Shown: one piece after another, positions 37,736 through 46,458 of the stretch
How the letters are laid out: each line of letters starts with the position of its first letter
Numbering within the stretch: position 1 is the stretch's first letter
Assembly: GCF_000761545.1 (NCBI RefSeq)
Contig: NZ_JPMY01000016.1
Span: forward strand, 62,001-126,000
Direction: 5' to 3'
Length of the DNA stretch: 64,000 nucleotides
Source: Pseudomonas sp. ML96
Lineage (GTDB): Bacteria > Pseudomonadota > Gammaproteobacteria > Pseudomonadales > Pseudomonadaceae
Made by a program: the position numbers and the translations under genes
The notes under the pieces: generated by a model
Told to the model about the DNA's origin: nothing
The model's input: the letters and a program-made list of their open reading frames with translations, nothing else
The model's database searches: none

Positions 37736-37750
37736 GTCAATATGCTTGAC
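37736..37750. promoter_or_regulatory. palindromic operator 2 overlapping the MarR start codon
   Basis: GTCAATATGCTTGAC repeats the GTCAA/TTGAC arms. It covers the MarR ATG itself and lies 42 bp (about four turns) from the first site, pointing to autorepression. Confidence 0.7.
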
Positions 37751-38194
37751 CTTAAAAAGCCAAGCTCGCAGCAGGCCGCCATGGAAGCCTTCTTCTTCGG
37801 CTACCAGGCCTTTACCGCCAAGCCGGACGAGATACTGGCGCGCCGTGGGCTGTCGCGCGTGCACCATCGCATCCTGTTCTTCATCGCTCGCCATCCGGGG
37901 CTGAGCGTCAAACAGCTGCTCGGCTATCTCGGCGTCACCAAGCAGGCGCTGAATACGCCACTGCGCCAGTTGCAGGAGATGTCGATGGTGGAGAGCGTGG
38001 CCGCCAGCGACGATAAACGCAAACGCCAGCTCGGCCTCACTGCCGAAGGCGCCAAGCTGGAGCAGGCGCTGCGTCGCGAGCAGGCGCGACTGCTGGAGCG
38101 GGTATTCAAGGAAGCCGGCGAGCCCGCCGTGCAGGCCTGGCTGGCAGTCAACCAGGCCCTGGGCAATGCCCGCCAGGCCGGCAGCGAGGACTGA
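37742..38194 (+). CDS. MarR-family transcriptional regulator
   Basis: A 150-residue MarR-type winged-helix protein. SVKQLLGYLGVTKQALNTPLRQLQEMSMVE is the recognition region and ASDDKRKRQLGLTAEGAKLE the wing. ATG 37742 gives MLDLKKPSSQQAAMEAFF; no strong ribosome site is visible, which fits weak or repressed expression. It is divergent from the aminotransferase-GST unit. Two GTCAA-type palindromes lie in the shared control region. Confidence 0.9.
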   Translation: MLDLKKPSSQQAAMEAFFFGYQAFTAKPDEILARRGLSRVHHRILFFIARHPGLSVKQLLGYLGVTKQALNTPLRQLQEMSMVESVAASDDKRKRQLGLTAEGAKLEQALRREQARLLERVFKEAGEPAVQAWLAVNQALGNARQAGSED

Positions 38195-38198
38195 AGCC

Positions 38199-38822
38199 TC
38201 AGGCCGCCTGACGGCCCTGCAACTCGCTGGCGCCACGGAAGAACACCAGGGCCGAGGCCACCATGGCCGCCAGCATCGGCAGTATGCCGACCACCAGCAG
38301 GATCACCGAAGCCACCAGCACGCCGCTGGCGACGTTCAACCAGGCCAGTGCGCGTAGCGACGGATAGGGTTCGATCACCTTGAGCAGCACGATGCCCAGC
38401 CACAGGATGACCAGGCCGAGCACGGCCAGACCACCGAAGTAGATGTACGAGGGCGCGCTGAACTCCGCCAGTGCGGTTTCGCCCCAGTACAGCTGAGCCA
38501 GCTCCAGCGCCACGCTGAGCACCACGCTCAGCCACACCGGCCAGTCCAGGCCTCGCGCAGCGAAGCGCGCCTGCAAGAATGCCTTGAGGCGTAACGCCAG
38601 ATAGCTGCCGAGCAGGGTCGCCGCAACACTCAGCCAATCCCCAATCGCCACCAGACTCTCGACAAAGGCCAGGCCAATGACCACCAGCGTGGCGACCAGG
38701 TAGGCCAGATTGAGCCAACCGAGCAGCCGCAGCTGGCCAGGATTCCAGCCATCCAGCGGGCGCGGCGCCTGGGCATCCACCAACGCTACCTGGGGTGAGG
38801 CATAGGGATTGTTCGGGTCCAT
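38199..38822 (-). CDS. multi-helix membrane protein of unknown function
   Basis: A 207-residue integral membrane protein with about six helices and a soluble N-terminus, MDPNNPYASPQ, a proline-rich opening common to many uncharacterised DUF-type membrane proteins. No motif indicates function. The start at 38822 has AAGGAA upstream. It converges with the MarR gene with 4 bp between stops. Confidence 0.7.
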   Translation of the reverse strand: MDPNNPYASPQVALVDAQAPRPLDGWNPGQLRLLGWLNLAYLVATLVVIGLAFVESLVAIGDWLSVAATLLGSYLALRLKAFLQARFAARGLDWPVWLSVVLSVALELAQLYWGETALAEFSAPSYIYFGGLAVLGLVILWLGIVLLKVIEPYPSLRALAWLNVASGVLVASVILLVVGILPMLAAMVASALVFFRGASELQGRQAA

Positions 38823-38960
38823 GGCAATTTCCTTATGTAATGAGAACAGTCCTTTTCGCCCGAGCCATCTCCGCAAACTGTACCGACGATTGTCGGGATT
38901 GCTGTATCGCGACGCCCAGGCGAGCTGCGCATAGGCTGCCAGCATCCACGGAGAACTGCC

Positions 38961-39566
38961 ATGACCTCGGAACTGCTGATCGCTTTCGTCCTCTTCGCCT
39001 TCGTCACTTCGGTGACGCCCGGCCCCAACAACATGATGCTGCTGGCCTCGGGGGTGAACTTCGGCGTGCGCCGCAGCGTGCCGCACATGCTCGGCATCAG
39101 CCTGGGCTTCATGGTGCTGGTGGCCGCAGTGGGCCTGGGCCTCGGCCAGCTGTTCGAGCAGTTCCCGCCGCTGTACAGCGCGCTGCGCTACGGTGGCGCC
39201 GCCTACCTGCTGTACCTGGCCTGGAAGATCGCCGGCTCCGGCGCTCCGGATGCGGACGGCAAGAGCACTGGAAAACCGCTGACCTTCCTGCAGGCGGCTG
39301 CCTTCCAGTGGGTCAACCCCAAGGCCTGGATCATGGCCATCGGCGCCATCACCACCTACACGCCGCAGGACGGCTTCCTGGTCAACGTGCTGCTGATCGC
39401 GGCCCTGTTCGCCCTGGTCAACTGCCCCAGCGTCGGCTTGTGGACGGTGGCCGGCAGCCTGCTGCGCCGCTGGCTGGACAAGCCACGCGTGCTGCGCGCC
39501 TTCAATATCGGCATGGCCCTGCTGCTGGTGGCCTCGCTCTACCCTATCCTCAAGGACAGTTTCTGA
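38961..39566 (+). CDS. LysE-family translocator
   Basis: A 201-residue inner-membrane exporter of the LysE/RhtB family, which expels amino acids or derivatives. FVTSVTPGPNNMMLLASGVNFG is the family signature, with about six helices. Its stop overlaps the BenE start (TGATG), so the two are translationally coupled. The pairing of an amino-acid exporter with a benzoate-type symporter is not explained. Confidence 0.9.
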   Translation: MTSELLIAFVLFAFVTSVTPGPNNMMLLASGVNFGVRRSVPHMLGISLGFMVLVAAVGLGLGQLFEQFPPLYSALRYGGAAYLLYLAWKIAGSGAPDADGKSTGKPLTFLQAAAFQWVNPKAWIMAIGAITTYTPQDGFLVNVLLIAALFALVNCPSVGLWTVAGSLLRRWLDKPRVLRAFNIGMALLLVASLYPILKDSF

Positions 39567-40765
39567 TGACCGACAGCACCATGGATAGCGCCAAGCCCCT
39601 GCGACCACTCGCCGACTCCTCGCCCTCCGCGGTGGTCGCCGGCTTCGTCGCCGCCCTCACCGGCTACACCAGCACGCTGGTGCTGATGTTCCAGGCCGGC
39701 CAGGCGGCGGGCCTGAGCGCCGCGCAGATTTCCTCCTGGCTGTGGGCGCTGTCGATCGGCATGGCCATCTGCACCATCGGCCTGTCGCTGCGCTACCGCG
39801 CACCCATCGTGGTGGCCTGGTCGACTCCCGGCGCGGTGCTGCTGATCACCAGCATGCCCGGTGTGACCTATCCAGAGGCGATTGGCGCCTTCGTGGTCTG
39901 CGCCGTTCTGCTCGCCGTGCTGGGGCTTTCCGGCGCCTTCGAGCGCGTCATGCGCCACCTGCCCGCCTCGCTCGCCGCGGCGCTGCTGGCCGGCATCCTG
40001 TTCCGTATCGGCAGCGAAATCTTCATCGCCGCGCAGACCAGCACCCTGCTGGTACTGGCGATGTTCTTCAGTTTCCTGATCTGCAAACGCCTACTGCCGC
40101 GCTACGCGGTGATGGTCGCGCTGCTGGTCGGCGGCGTGGTCGCCGGTGCCCAGGGCATGCTGGATTTCAGCCAGTTCGAGCTGCAGGTCGCCGTGCCGGT
40201 GTGGACCACGCCGAGCTTCTCCCTGAGCGCGGCGATCAGCATCGGCATCCCGCTGTTCATCGTCGCCATGGCCTCGCAGAACATCCCCGGCATCGCCGTG
40301 CTGCGCGCCGACGGCTATGACGTTCCGCCCTCGCCGCTGATCGCCAGCACCGGCATCGCCTCGCTACTGCTGGCGCCCTTCGGCTCCCACGGCATCAACC
40401 TGGCCGCCATCAGCGCCGCCATCTGCACCGGCCCCGAGGCCCACGAGGACAAGCGCAAGCGCTACACCGCGGCGCTCTGGTGCGGCTTGTTCTATGGCAT
40501 CGCCGGCATCTTCGCCGCCACCCTGGCCGCGCTGTTCGCCGCCCTGCCCAGCGCGCTGGTGCTGTCGATCGCCGCCCTAGCCCTGCTCGGCTCGATCGGC
40601 AACGGCCTGGCCCAGGCGATGAACGCCCCCGCCGAGCGCGACGCGGCGCTGGTCACCTTCATGGTCACCGCCTCGGGCATGACTCTGGTCGGAATCGGCT
40701 CGGCCTTCTGGGGCCTGGTAGCCGGCGGCCTGACCCTGCTGATCCTCAACTGGCGCAAACGCTAA
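39566..40765 (+). CDS. BenE-family benzoate/H+ symporter-like protein
   Basis: A 399-residue BenE-type transporter with about twelve helices and the signatures FVAALTGYTSTLVLMFQAGQAAG and TPGAVLL. Some BenE proteins import benzoate, but no benzoate catabolic genes are near, so the substrate is uncertain. Coupled to LysE upstream. A strong terminator follows. Confidence 0.88.
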   Translation: MTDSTMDSAKPLRPLADSSPSAVVAGFVAALTGYTSTLVLMFQAGQAAGLSAAQISSWLWALSIGMAICTIGLSLRYRAPIVVAWSTPGAVLLITSMPGVTYPEAIGAFVVCAVLLAVLGLSGAFERVMRHLPASLAAALLAGILFRIGSEIFIAAQTSTLLVLAMFFSFLICKRLLPRYAVMVALLVGGVVAGAQGMLDFSQFELQVAVPVWTTPSFSLSAAISIGIPLFIVAMASQNIPGIAVLRADGYDVPPSPLIASTGIASLLLAPFGSHGINLAAISAAICTGPEAHEDKRKRYTAALWCGLFYGIAGIFAATLAALFAALPSALVLSIAALALLGSIGNGLAQAMNAPAERDAALVTFMVTASGMTLVGIGSAFWGLVAGGLTLLILNWRKR

Positions 40766-40780
40766 ACCAGCGCCGCAATG

Positions 40781-40810
40781 AAAAAGCCCGGGACAGGCCC
40801 GGGCTTTTTT
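40781..40810. terminator. bidirectional terminator after the BenE gene
   Basis: AAAAAGCCCGG, loop GACA, then CCCGGGCTTTTTT: a strong stem with a T run. It lies between the convergent BenE and SBF genes. Confidence 0.93.
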
Positions 40811-40824
40811 CGACCGCAATAAAC

Positions 40825-41721
40825 TCAGGTAGCCTGAGCCTCCTCGGCCGCCAGCGCCTTGCCGTGGGCGAAGTTGACCCACCAGCCGAAGGCCGCCGCA
40901 GTGAAGAACATGATGAAGCTGTAGATCGCCGCCGGCACCGCCATGGTGGCGTTGTTCAGCAGCATCGGGCTCAGCGCCAGAGCGATGGCCAGGGTGCCGT
41001 TGTGGATGCCGATCTCCATGCCGATGGCGATGGCCTGGCGACGCGGTAGTTTCATCAGAATCGGTACGCCGTAGCCGACACCCAGGCTGATCAGGTTGAA
41101 CAGCAGCGCGGCCAGGCCCACCACCGGGGCGTAGTCGACCACCGTCTGCCAGTCCTTGATGAAGGCCAGCACGATCACCAGGATCAGGAACAGCGCGGAG
41201 ATGATCTTCACCGGCTTCTCCATGGCATTGGCGAAGCCCGGTGCCAGCTTGCGGATCACCATGCCGATGGCCACCGGGCCGAGGACGATGGCGAACACCT
41301 GCACCACCTTGGCGAACTGCAGCGGGATGGCCTGGTCGCCCTCCATGAAGTAGGCCAGCGAGAGGTTGACGATGAAGGGCATGGTGAGAATCGCCACCAC
41401 CGAGTTCACCGCGGTCAGCGTCACGTTCAGCGCCACGTCACCGTGGGCCAGGTGGCTGTACAGGTTGGCCGAGGTGCCGCCGGGCGAAGCCGCCAGCAGC
41501 ATCATGCCGACCGCCAGGGCCGGCGCCAGGCCGAAGCCCTTGGCAATCAGGAAGCACACCAGCGGCAGCAGGAGCAGCTGGCAGCCCAGGCCGATCAGCA
41601 CCGGCTTGGGAAATTTCGCCACCCGGGCGAAATCCGCCAGGGTCAGCGACAACCCCAGGCCGAGCATGATGATGCCCAGGGCGATGGGGAGGAAGGTGGT
41701 GGTCAAGGCACTTGAAGTCAT
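40825..41721 (-). CDS. bile acid:sodium symporter (SBF) family transporter
   Basis: A 298-residue integral membrane protein of the SBF/BASS family, about ten helices. AASPGGTSANLYSHLAHGDVALNVTLTAVNS is the crossover region with sodium-site residues, and GIHNGTLAIALAL the second. Bacterial members carry pantoate, pyruvate or steroid-like acids in different cases; the substrate here is unknown. Probably monocistronic. Confidence 0.88.
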   Translation of the reverse strand: MTSSALTTTFLPIALGIIMLGLGLSLTLADFARVAKFPKPVLIGLGCQLLLLPLVCFLIAKGFGLAPALAVGMMLLAASPGGTSANLYSHLAHGDVALNVTLTAVNSVVAILTMPFIVNLSLAYFMEGDQAIPLQFAKVVQVFAIVLGPVAIGMVIRKLAPGFANAMEKPVKIISALFLILVIVLAFIKDWQTVVDYAPVVGLAALLFNLISLGVGYGVPILMKLPRRQAIAIGMEIGIHNGTLAIALALSPMLLNNATMAVPAAIYSFIMFFTAAAFGWWVNFAHGKALAAEEAQAT

Positions 41722-41826
41722 TGTTATTGTTCTCCGTAACGGTCTATCTCGGCGATTCTTGACGAGTCGCGCAGCTCTTGTAACTGGCTTTCTGTGCCAA
41801 CGGCCGGCGTACTCGTTACAGAATGC

Positions 41827-41857
41827 AAAAAGGGCGCCCCCAGGCGCCCTTTTTTAT
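41827..41857. terminator. rho-independent terminator upstream of SBF, after the SDR gene
   Basis: AAAAGGGCGCC, loop CCCA, GGCGCCCTTTTTT. It stands just past the minus-strand SDR stop; its A-rich plus-strand side gives the T run for that transcript. Confidence 0.9.
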
Positions 41858-42619
41858 TTAGATCGCGGTGGCCCCGCCATCCACGGCCAGCGAGTGGCCG
41901 GTGGTGAAAGCGGCGGCATCGCTGCACAGGTAGAGCACCGCTGCGGCGATTTCCTCGACCTTGCCGATGCGCCCGACCGGGTGCATGCCGGCGACGAACT
42001 CGGCCTTCTTCGGATCGGACTCGGCGGCGCGGCGCCACATGTCGGTGTCGATCACTGCCGGGCACACGGCGTTGACGCGGATCTTCTTCTTGCCGTACTC
42101 GATCGCAGCGGACTTGGTCAGGCCGATTACCGCGTGCTTGGAGGCGGCGTAGATGCTCATCTTCGGCGCTGCACCGAGGCCGGCGATGGAGGCGGTGTTG
42201 ACGATGGCGCCACCACCCTGGGCCTGCAGCAGCGGCAGCTGGTGCTTCATGCACAGCCACACGCCCTTGACGTTGACGCCCATGATCGCGTCGAACTCGG
42301 CCTCGCTGCCCTCGGCCAGCTTGCCCTTCTCGATCTCGATGCCGGCGTTGTTGAAGGCATAGTCGAGGCGCCCGTAGGTGCTCACCACCTGCGCCATCAG
42401 CGCCTGGACTTCGGCATCACGGGTCACGTCGCAGCGCACGAAAGTGGCCTCGCCACCCGCATCGAGAATCAGCTGTACGGTGCCTTCACCGCCACTCACG
42501 TCGACGTCGGACACCACCACCTGCAGCCCCTCGGCCGCAAAAGCCTGGGCGGTGGCGCGACCGATGCCTGCGGCACCGCCGGTGACCAGGGCAACCTTGC
42601 CCGAGAAAGTCATGCTCAT
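41858..42619 (-). CDS. short-chain dehydrogenase/reductase
   Basis: A 253-residue classical SDR. The NAD(P)-binding TGGAAGIG, the NAG motif (FNNAGIE), the catalytic Ser in NTASIAG and YAASKHAVIG with Tyr/Lys are all present. An acidic residue after the second strand (VSDVDVSGGE) suggests NAD+ rather than NADP+. The length fits. An inverted repeat about 90-140 bp upstream may be its control site. Substrate unknown. Confidence 0.92.
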   Translation of the reverse strand: MSMTFSGKVALVTGGAAGIGRATAQAFAAEGLQVVVSDVDVSGGEGTVQLILDAGGEATFVRCDVTRDAEVQALMAQVVSTYGRLDYAFNNAGIEIEKGKLAEGSEAEFDAIMGVNVKGVWLCMKHQLPLLQAQGGGAIVNTASIAGLGAAPKMSIYAASKHAVIGLTKSAAIEYGKKKIRVNAVCPAVIDTDMWRRAAESDPKKAEFVAGMHPVGRIGKVEEIAAAVLYLCSDAAAFTTGHSLAVDGGATAI

Positions 42620-42709
42620 TTCTGCATCCTCGCAGGGAGTTGGAATTGAGCGGAGTCTAGCCAGCGGCGGCGCAGGCGAGCAGCACTATCAGGGGGCGAT
42701 GTGCAGGAT

Positions 42710-42759
42710 CATCCAAAGGAATGATGAAGGGCTCATACCTTCGATCACTCCTCTGGATG
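42710..42759. promoter_or_regulatory. inverted repeat upstream of the SDR gene
   Basis: The arms CATCCAAAGGA (42710-42720) and TCCTCTGGATG (42749-42759) match with one mismatch, 28 bp apart. There is no T run, so an operator is more likely than a pyrF terminator. Confidence 0.45.
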
Positions 42760-42768
42760 TAAAGCGGG

Positions 42769-43464
42769 TCAGGCCAGCTCGGCGACGATGTCCGCCAGGG
42801 CCTTGGCCGGATCTGCGGCCTGGCTGATCGGGCGGCCGATCACCAGGAAGTCCGAGCCTGCGGCCAGGGCCTTGGCCGGCGTGAGGATGCGGCGCTGGTC
42901 ATCGGCAGCGCTGCCGGCCGGGCGGATGCCAGGAGTGACCAGTTGCAGGGCCGGCTGGGCGATCTTCAGCGCCGGCGCCTCCTGGGCCGAGCACACCAGG
43001 CCGTCCAGCTTGGCTTCCGCAGCCAGTGCGGCCAGGCGCAGCACCTGCTCCTGCGGCACCACGTCCAGGCCGATACCGGCCAGGTCCGACTGTTCCATGC
43101 TGGTCAGCACGGTCACGCCGATCAGCAGCGGCTTTTTGCCGGCGAGCTTGTCCAGCTCCTCGCGGCACGCCGCCATCATGCGCAGGCCGCCGGAGCAGTG
43201 CACGTTGACCATCCACACGCCCATTTCCGCCGCGGCCTTGACCGCCATCGCCGTGGTGTTGGGGATGTCGTGGAATTTGAGGTCGAGGAACACCTCGAAG
43301 CCCTTGGCGTGCAGGGCCTCGACCACCGCCGGACCGCTGCGGGTGAACAGTTCCTTGCCGACCTTGACCCGGCACAGCTGCGGGTCGAGCTGGTCGGCCA
43401 GCGCCAGGGCGGCATCACGGGAAGGAAAGTCGAGGGCAACGATGATCGGGGTCTGGCAGGACAT
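42769..43464 (-). CDS. pyrF: orotidine 5'-phosphate decarboxylase PyrF
   Basis: A 231-residue enzyme that makes UMP from OMP, the last step of de novo pyrimidine synthesis. [10 protein letters not shown], the catalytic charged network [12 protein letters not shown], and the phosphate site [10 protein letters not shown] and FLVIGRPI are intact. The start at 43464 is the family start. The frame reads open upstream into the ZIP gene region, but that is chance. Confidence 0.96.
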   Translation of the reverse strand: MSCQTPIIVALDFPSRDAALALADQLDPQLCRVKVGKELFTRSGPAVVEALHAKGFEVFLDLKFHDIPNTTAMAVKAAAEMGVWMVNVHCSGGLRMMAACREELDKLAGKKPLLIGVTVLTSMEQSDLAGIGLDVVPQEQVLRLAALAAEAKLDGLVCSAQEAPALKIAQPALQLVTPGIRPAGSAADDQRRILTPAKALAAGSDFLVIGRPISQAADPAKALADIVAELA

Positions 43465-43520
43465 GGCGGGCTCGCAGGAATCGAAAACCGCGGCATTGTA
43501 GCGGAAGCCGCCCGCCGCGG

Positions 43521-44240
43521 TCAGATCACCTTGTCCAGTGCCAGCGCAGTCATGAAACCGCTCAGGGTGATCAGGCCGGTCAGCGCATGAGTCTCGGCAA
43601 AGGCCTCGGGAATCATGCTGTCGACCAGCATGCACAACACGGCACCGGCAGAAAAGCCGAGAACGAAGGCCAGCCAGGTATCCGGCAAACCGGCGAACAG
43701 CGCCGGCCCGGCCATGGCCGCCAGCCCCGACAGCAGAACGATCACGCCCCACAGGCCGAATACCCAGGCGCGGCTGCGGCCCTCGTCGCGCAGGCCGGCG
43801 GCGCTGGCCAGGCCCTCCGGCAAGTTGGAGAGGAAGATCGCCACCAGCATCACCAGGCTGACCGAGCCGCCGTCGAGCAGGCCCAGGCCGAGACCCAGCG
43901 ACTCGGGAATACCGTCGAGAAAGGCTCCCGCCGCGATCAGCAGCCCGGCCATGGCACCCTGCCCGCCCTGCAAGCGCTCCAGCCAGCGGCTGGCAAGGAC
44001 GAACGCCAGGCCGCCGCAGAACATCCCGGCCAGGCTCGGCACATGTCCGCCCAGGCGCAACGCGTCCGGCAGCTGCTCGAAGCAGATCGCGGCGATCAGC
44101 ACGCCGCTGCCATAGGCCATGATCGACGCCACCGCCTTGCGCGGCAGCCTGACGAACACACCAATGGCCGCGCCCAGCAACAGGCTGCTGGCCGCCAGCC
44201 AGCCCCACAGCCCGGCCTGCAGGGTCATGTTCAACGCCAT
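43521..44240 (-). CDS. ZIP-family metal transporter
   Basis: A 239-residue ZIP-family divalent metal (zinc/iron) transporter with about eight helices. Metal-coordinating motifs are [10 protein letters not shown] and SNLPEGLA, with a later DSMIPEAF. The family usually has a His in these motifs (HxxxEG); here Asp replaces it in the first (DGIPE), as in some bacterial members. Separated by 56 bp from pyrF, on the same strand. Confidence 0.88.
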   Translation of the reverse strand: MALNMTLQAGLWGWLAASSLLLGAAIGVFVRLPRKAVASIMAYGSGVLIAAICFEQLPDALRLGGHVPSLAGMFCGGLAFVLASRWLERLQGGQGAMAGLLIAAGAFLDGIPESLGLGLGLLDGGSVSLVMLVAIFLSNLPEGLASAAGLRDEGRSRAWVFGLWGVIVLLSGLAAMAGPALFAGLPDTWLAFVLGFSAGAVLCMLVDSMIPEAFAETHALTGLITLSGFMTALALDKVI

Positions 44241-44326
44241 GCAACCTCCTCATTCACGATGGCAATGATTTCGTACCGCAGCGCCGAGGGTAGACTGTCG
44301 CCCCCTCTCTCGACCAGGCAGCAGTC

Positions 44327-44767
44327 ATGGCCCGTCTCCAGCTCGATTTCTCCCAGCAGCAGTTCTGCTACAGCACCCACATGACCGTGCGCAGCACCGA
44401 CATCAATGCCAGCAACCACCTGGGCAACGACGCCATGATCTCGATGATCTCCGAGGCCCGTGCGCGCTTCCTGTTCGACTTCGGCATCCGCGAAGCCGAC
44501 CAGGCGCACGGCATCATCGTTACCGACCTGGCCACCATGTACCGCGCCGAGTCGCACTCGCGTGACCAGCTACTGTTCGAAGTCGGCGTAATGGACTTCA
44601 ACCGCTACGGCGGCGACATCATCTTCCGCATCACCCGCCCGGCGGACGACACCCTGATCGCCCTGGCCAAGTCCGGCTTCGTGTTCTTCGACTACCAGCA
44701 GAACAAGGTGGTGCCGATGCCGGAGGCCTTCCGCGCCACCTTCCCCGAGGTCAACTGGCTGAACTAA
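44327..44767 (+). CDS. hotdog-fold thioesterase family protein
   Basis: A 146-residue hotdog-fold protein of the acyl-CoA thioesterase (4HBT-like) group. MTVRSTDINASNHLGNDAMISMISEARARF resembles the family's D-x-N-x-H-x-x-N/D active-site helix, with DINASNHLGND holding the candidate acid. Probably cytoplasmic; the acyl substrate is unknown. It precedes the nitrate-assimilation locus but is separated from it by about 430 bp. Confidence 0.82.
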   Translation: MARLQLDFSQQQFCYSTHMTVRSTDINASNHLGNDAMISMISEARARFLFDFGIREADQAHGIIVTDLATMYRAESHSRDQLLFEVGVMDFNRYGGDIIFRITRPADDTLIALAKSGFVFFDYQQNKVVPMPEAFRATFPEVNWLN

Positions 44768-44890
44768 CCCCCTCAGCCGGCAGGGCCTTCCGCCCCGACT
44801 CAGTGCGCAATCCGCCTCACGCGCACCGTCTTGAATCGATTCGATTCACATGCCGGCCCCCGACGCGCCATTTTTCAGCGTCTACAGAGT

Positions 44891-44907
44891 TTGGCCCGAG
44901 TATTGCT
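44891..44907 (+). promoter_or_regulatory. sigma-54 promoter of the nasA transporter
   Basis: TTGGCCCGAGTATTGCT matches the -24/-12 consensus, with GG and GC exactly ten bases apart. Transcription is expected near 44918, giving a leader that opens with the first hairpin. It suggests nitrogen-limitation (NtrC) control. Confidence 0.8.
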
Positions 44908-44921
44908 CAAGCCCTGCTACA

Positions 44922-44961
44922 GGCATCCAACGGCGGTTGCCCCGATACGACAAAGGCGTCG
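44922..44961 (+). promoter_or_regulatory. ANTAR (NasT)-type two-hairpin antitermination element, nasA leader
   Basis: The first hairpin is GGCATCC-AACGGC-GGTTGCC (44922-44941, one T-T mismatch). The second is CGAC-AAAGGC-GTCG (44948-44961). Both have six-base loops with A at position 1 and G at position 4, the hallmark of RNA bound by ANTAR proteins. The second overlaps the 5' arm of the terminator at 44952, so the two structures exclude each other. Confidence 0.8.
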
Positions 44962-45000
44962 CACCTCCCCGCTCAGGCGGTCAGTGGTGCGGCGCCTTTT
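44952..45000 (+). terminator. leader attenuator terminator of nasA
   Basis: AAAGGCGTCGCACC pairs with GGTGCGGCGCCTTT (14 bp, one G-U) across a 20-base loop and ends in TTTT. It lies 200 bp before the transporter ATG, so by default it would stop transcription before the gene. Confidence 0.85.
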
Positions 45001-45200
45001 GCGTTTCCGCCCCAGCGTATGGGGCGGTCGGCGGACCGCGATCCGGACGTCGACCGGTAACTCTCTCAACCTGGCTGTGGCTTCGGCCACGGGGCCGGGC
45101 GCCACAAGCGCCGGGCTCATCCCGCAGGCGGCAAGGCAACGTGCCCACGATCACGGCGCCGCGCCACCGGCGGGACTCTAACTCGATGATGAGGTGTTGG
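45001..45200. other. nasA 5' leader beyond the attenuator
   Basis: About 200 bp of untranslated leader with no convincing ORF and no further recognised element, ending at the ribosome site TGAGGTG just before the ATG. Confidence 0.5.
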
Positions 45201-46412
45201 ATGAATACAAGTTTCTGGAAAGCCGGCCACGCACCGACGCTGTTTGCCGCGTTCCTCTATTTCGACCTGAGCTTCATGATCTGGTACGTACTCGGCCCGC
45301 TGGGCGTACAGATCGCCACCGACCTGGGCCTGACCACCCAGCAGCGCGCCATGATGGTCGCCACGCCGATCCTGGCCGGCGCCGTGCTGCGCTTCCTGAT
45401 GGGCCTGCTGGCCGACCGCACCTCGCCGAAGAGCGCCGGCCTGATCGGCCAGGTGATCGTCATCGCCGCCCTGGCGGTGGCCTGGCAGCACGGCATCCAC
45501 AGCTATGAGCAGGCGCTGCTGCTCGGCCTGTTCCTCGGCTTCGCCGGCGCCTCGTTCGCCGTGGCCCTGCCGCTGGCCTCGCAGTGGTACCCGCCGCAGC
45601 ACCAGGGCAAGGCCATGGGCATCGCCGGCGCCGGCAACTCCGGTACCGTGCTGACCGCCCTGTTCGCCCCGGGCCTGGCTGCGGCCTTCGGCTGGAGCAA
45701 CGTATTCGGCCTGGCGCTGATTCCGCTGGTGCTGACCCTGATCATCTTCGCCAGCGTGGCCAAGAACGCTCCCGAGCGCCCGGCACCCAAGTCCATGGCC
45801 GACTACCTCAAGGCCCTCGGCGACCGCGACAGCTGGTGGTTCATGTTCTTCTACAGCATCACCTTCGGCGGCTTCCTCGGCCTGGCCAGCACCCTGCCCG
45901 GCTACTTCCACGACCAGTACGGCTTCGACCCGGTGAAAGCCGGCTACTACACCGCCGCCTGCGTGTTCGCCGGCAGCCTGATGCGTCCGCTGGGCGGCGC
46001 CCTGGCCGACCGCATCGGCGGCATCCGCTCGCTGCTGGTGATGTACACCTGCGCCTCCATCTGCATCGCCGCGGTGGGCTTCAACCTGCCCAGCGCCTAC
46101 GCCGCCCTTGGCTTGTTCGTGGTCGCCATGCTCAGCCTCGGCGCTGGCAACGGCGCGGTGTTCCAGCTGGTGCCACAGCGTTTCCGCAAGGAGATCGGCG
46201 TAATGACCGGACTGATCGGCATGGCTGGCGGCATCGGCGGCTTCTGCCTGACCGCAGGATTGGGCGCCATCAAACAGTCCACCGGCGACTACCAGCTAGG
46301 CCTGTGGCTGTTCGCCAGCCTCGGCGTGCTGGCCTGGTTCGGCCTGCATGGCGTCAAGCTGCGCTGGCGCACCACCTGGGGCAGCGCGGCTGTCACCGTC
46401 GCCCGCGTCTGA
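45201..46412 (+). CDS. nasA: NarK/NasA-type nitrate transporter
   Basis: A 403-residue MFS transporter of the nitrate/nitrite porter family, about twelve helices. It has the two glycine-rich nitrate signatures (GFAGASFAVALPLASQWYPP with GIAGAGNSGT, and GAGNGAVFQLVP). It imports nitrate for assimilation and is expected in the inner membrane. ATG 45201 has GAGG upstream; the longer open frame extends back through the leader. It is controlled by the sigma-54 promoter and attenuator upstream. A perfect hairpin follows its stop. Confidence 0.93.
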   Translation: MNTSFWKAGHAPTLFAAFLYFDLSFMIWYVLGPLGVQIATDLGLTTQQRAMMVATPILAGAVLRFLMGLLADRTSPKSAGLIGQVIVIAALAVAWQHGIHSYEQALLLGLFLGFAGASFAVALPLASQWYPPQHQGKAMGIAGAGNSGTVLTALFAPGLAAAFGWSNVFGLALIPLVLTLIIFASVAKNAPERPAPKSMADYLKALGDRDSWWFMFFYSITFGGFLGLASTLPGYFHDQYGFDPVKAGYYTAACVFAGSLMRPLGGALADRIGGIRSLLVMYTCASICIAAVGFNLPSAYAALGLFVVAMLSLGAGNGAVFQLVPQRFRKEIGVMTGLIGMAGGIGGFCLTAGLGAIKQSTGDYQLGLWLFASLGVLAWFGLHGVKLRWRTTWGSAAVTVARV

Positions 46413-46420
46413 GTTGGGAG

Positions 46421-46443
46421 GCCGGGCGCCCAGTGCGCCCGGC
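46421..46443 (+). terminator. GC hairpin right after nasA
   Basis: GCCGGGCGC, loop CCAGT, GCGCCCGGC: a perfect 9-bp stem 9 bp past the stop. There is no T run, so it may stabilise the nasA 3' end or slow polymerase rather than terminate cleanly. Confidence 0.55.
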
Positions 46444-46458
46444 ATTGCTGAAGAGGAC

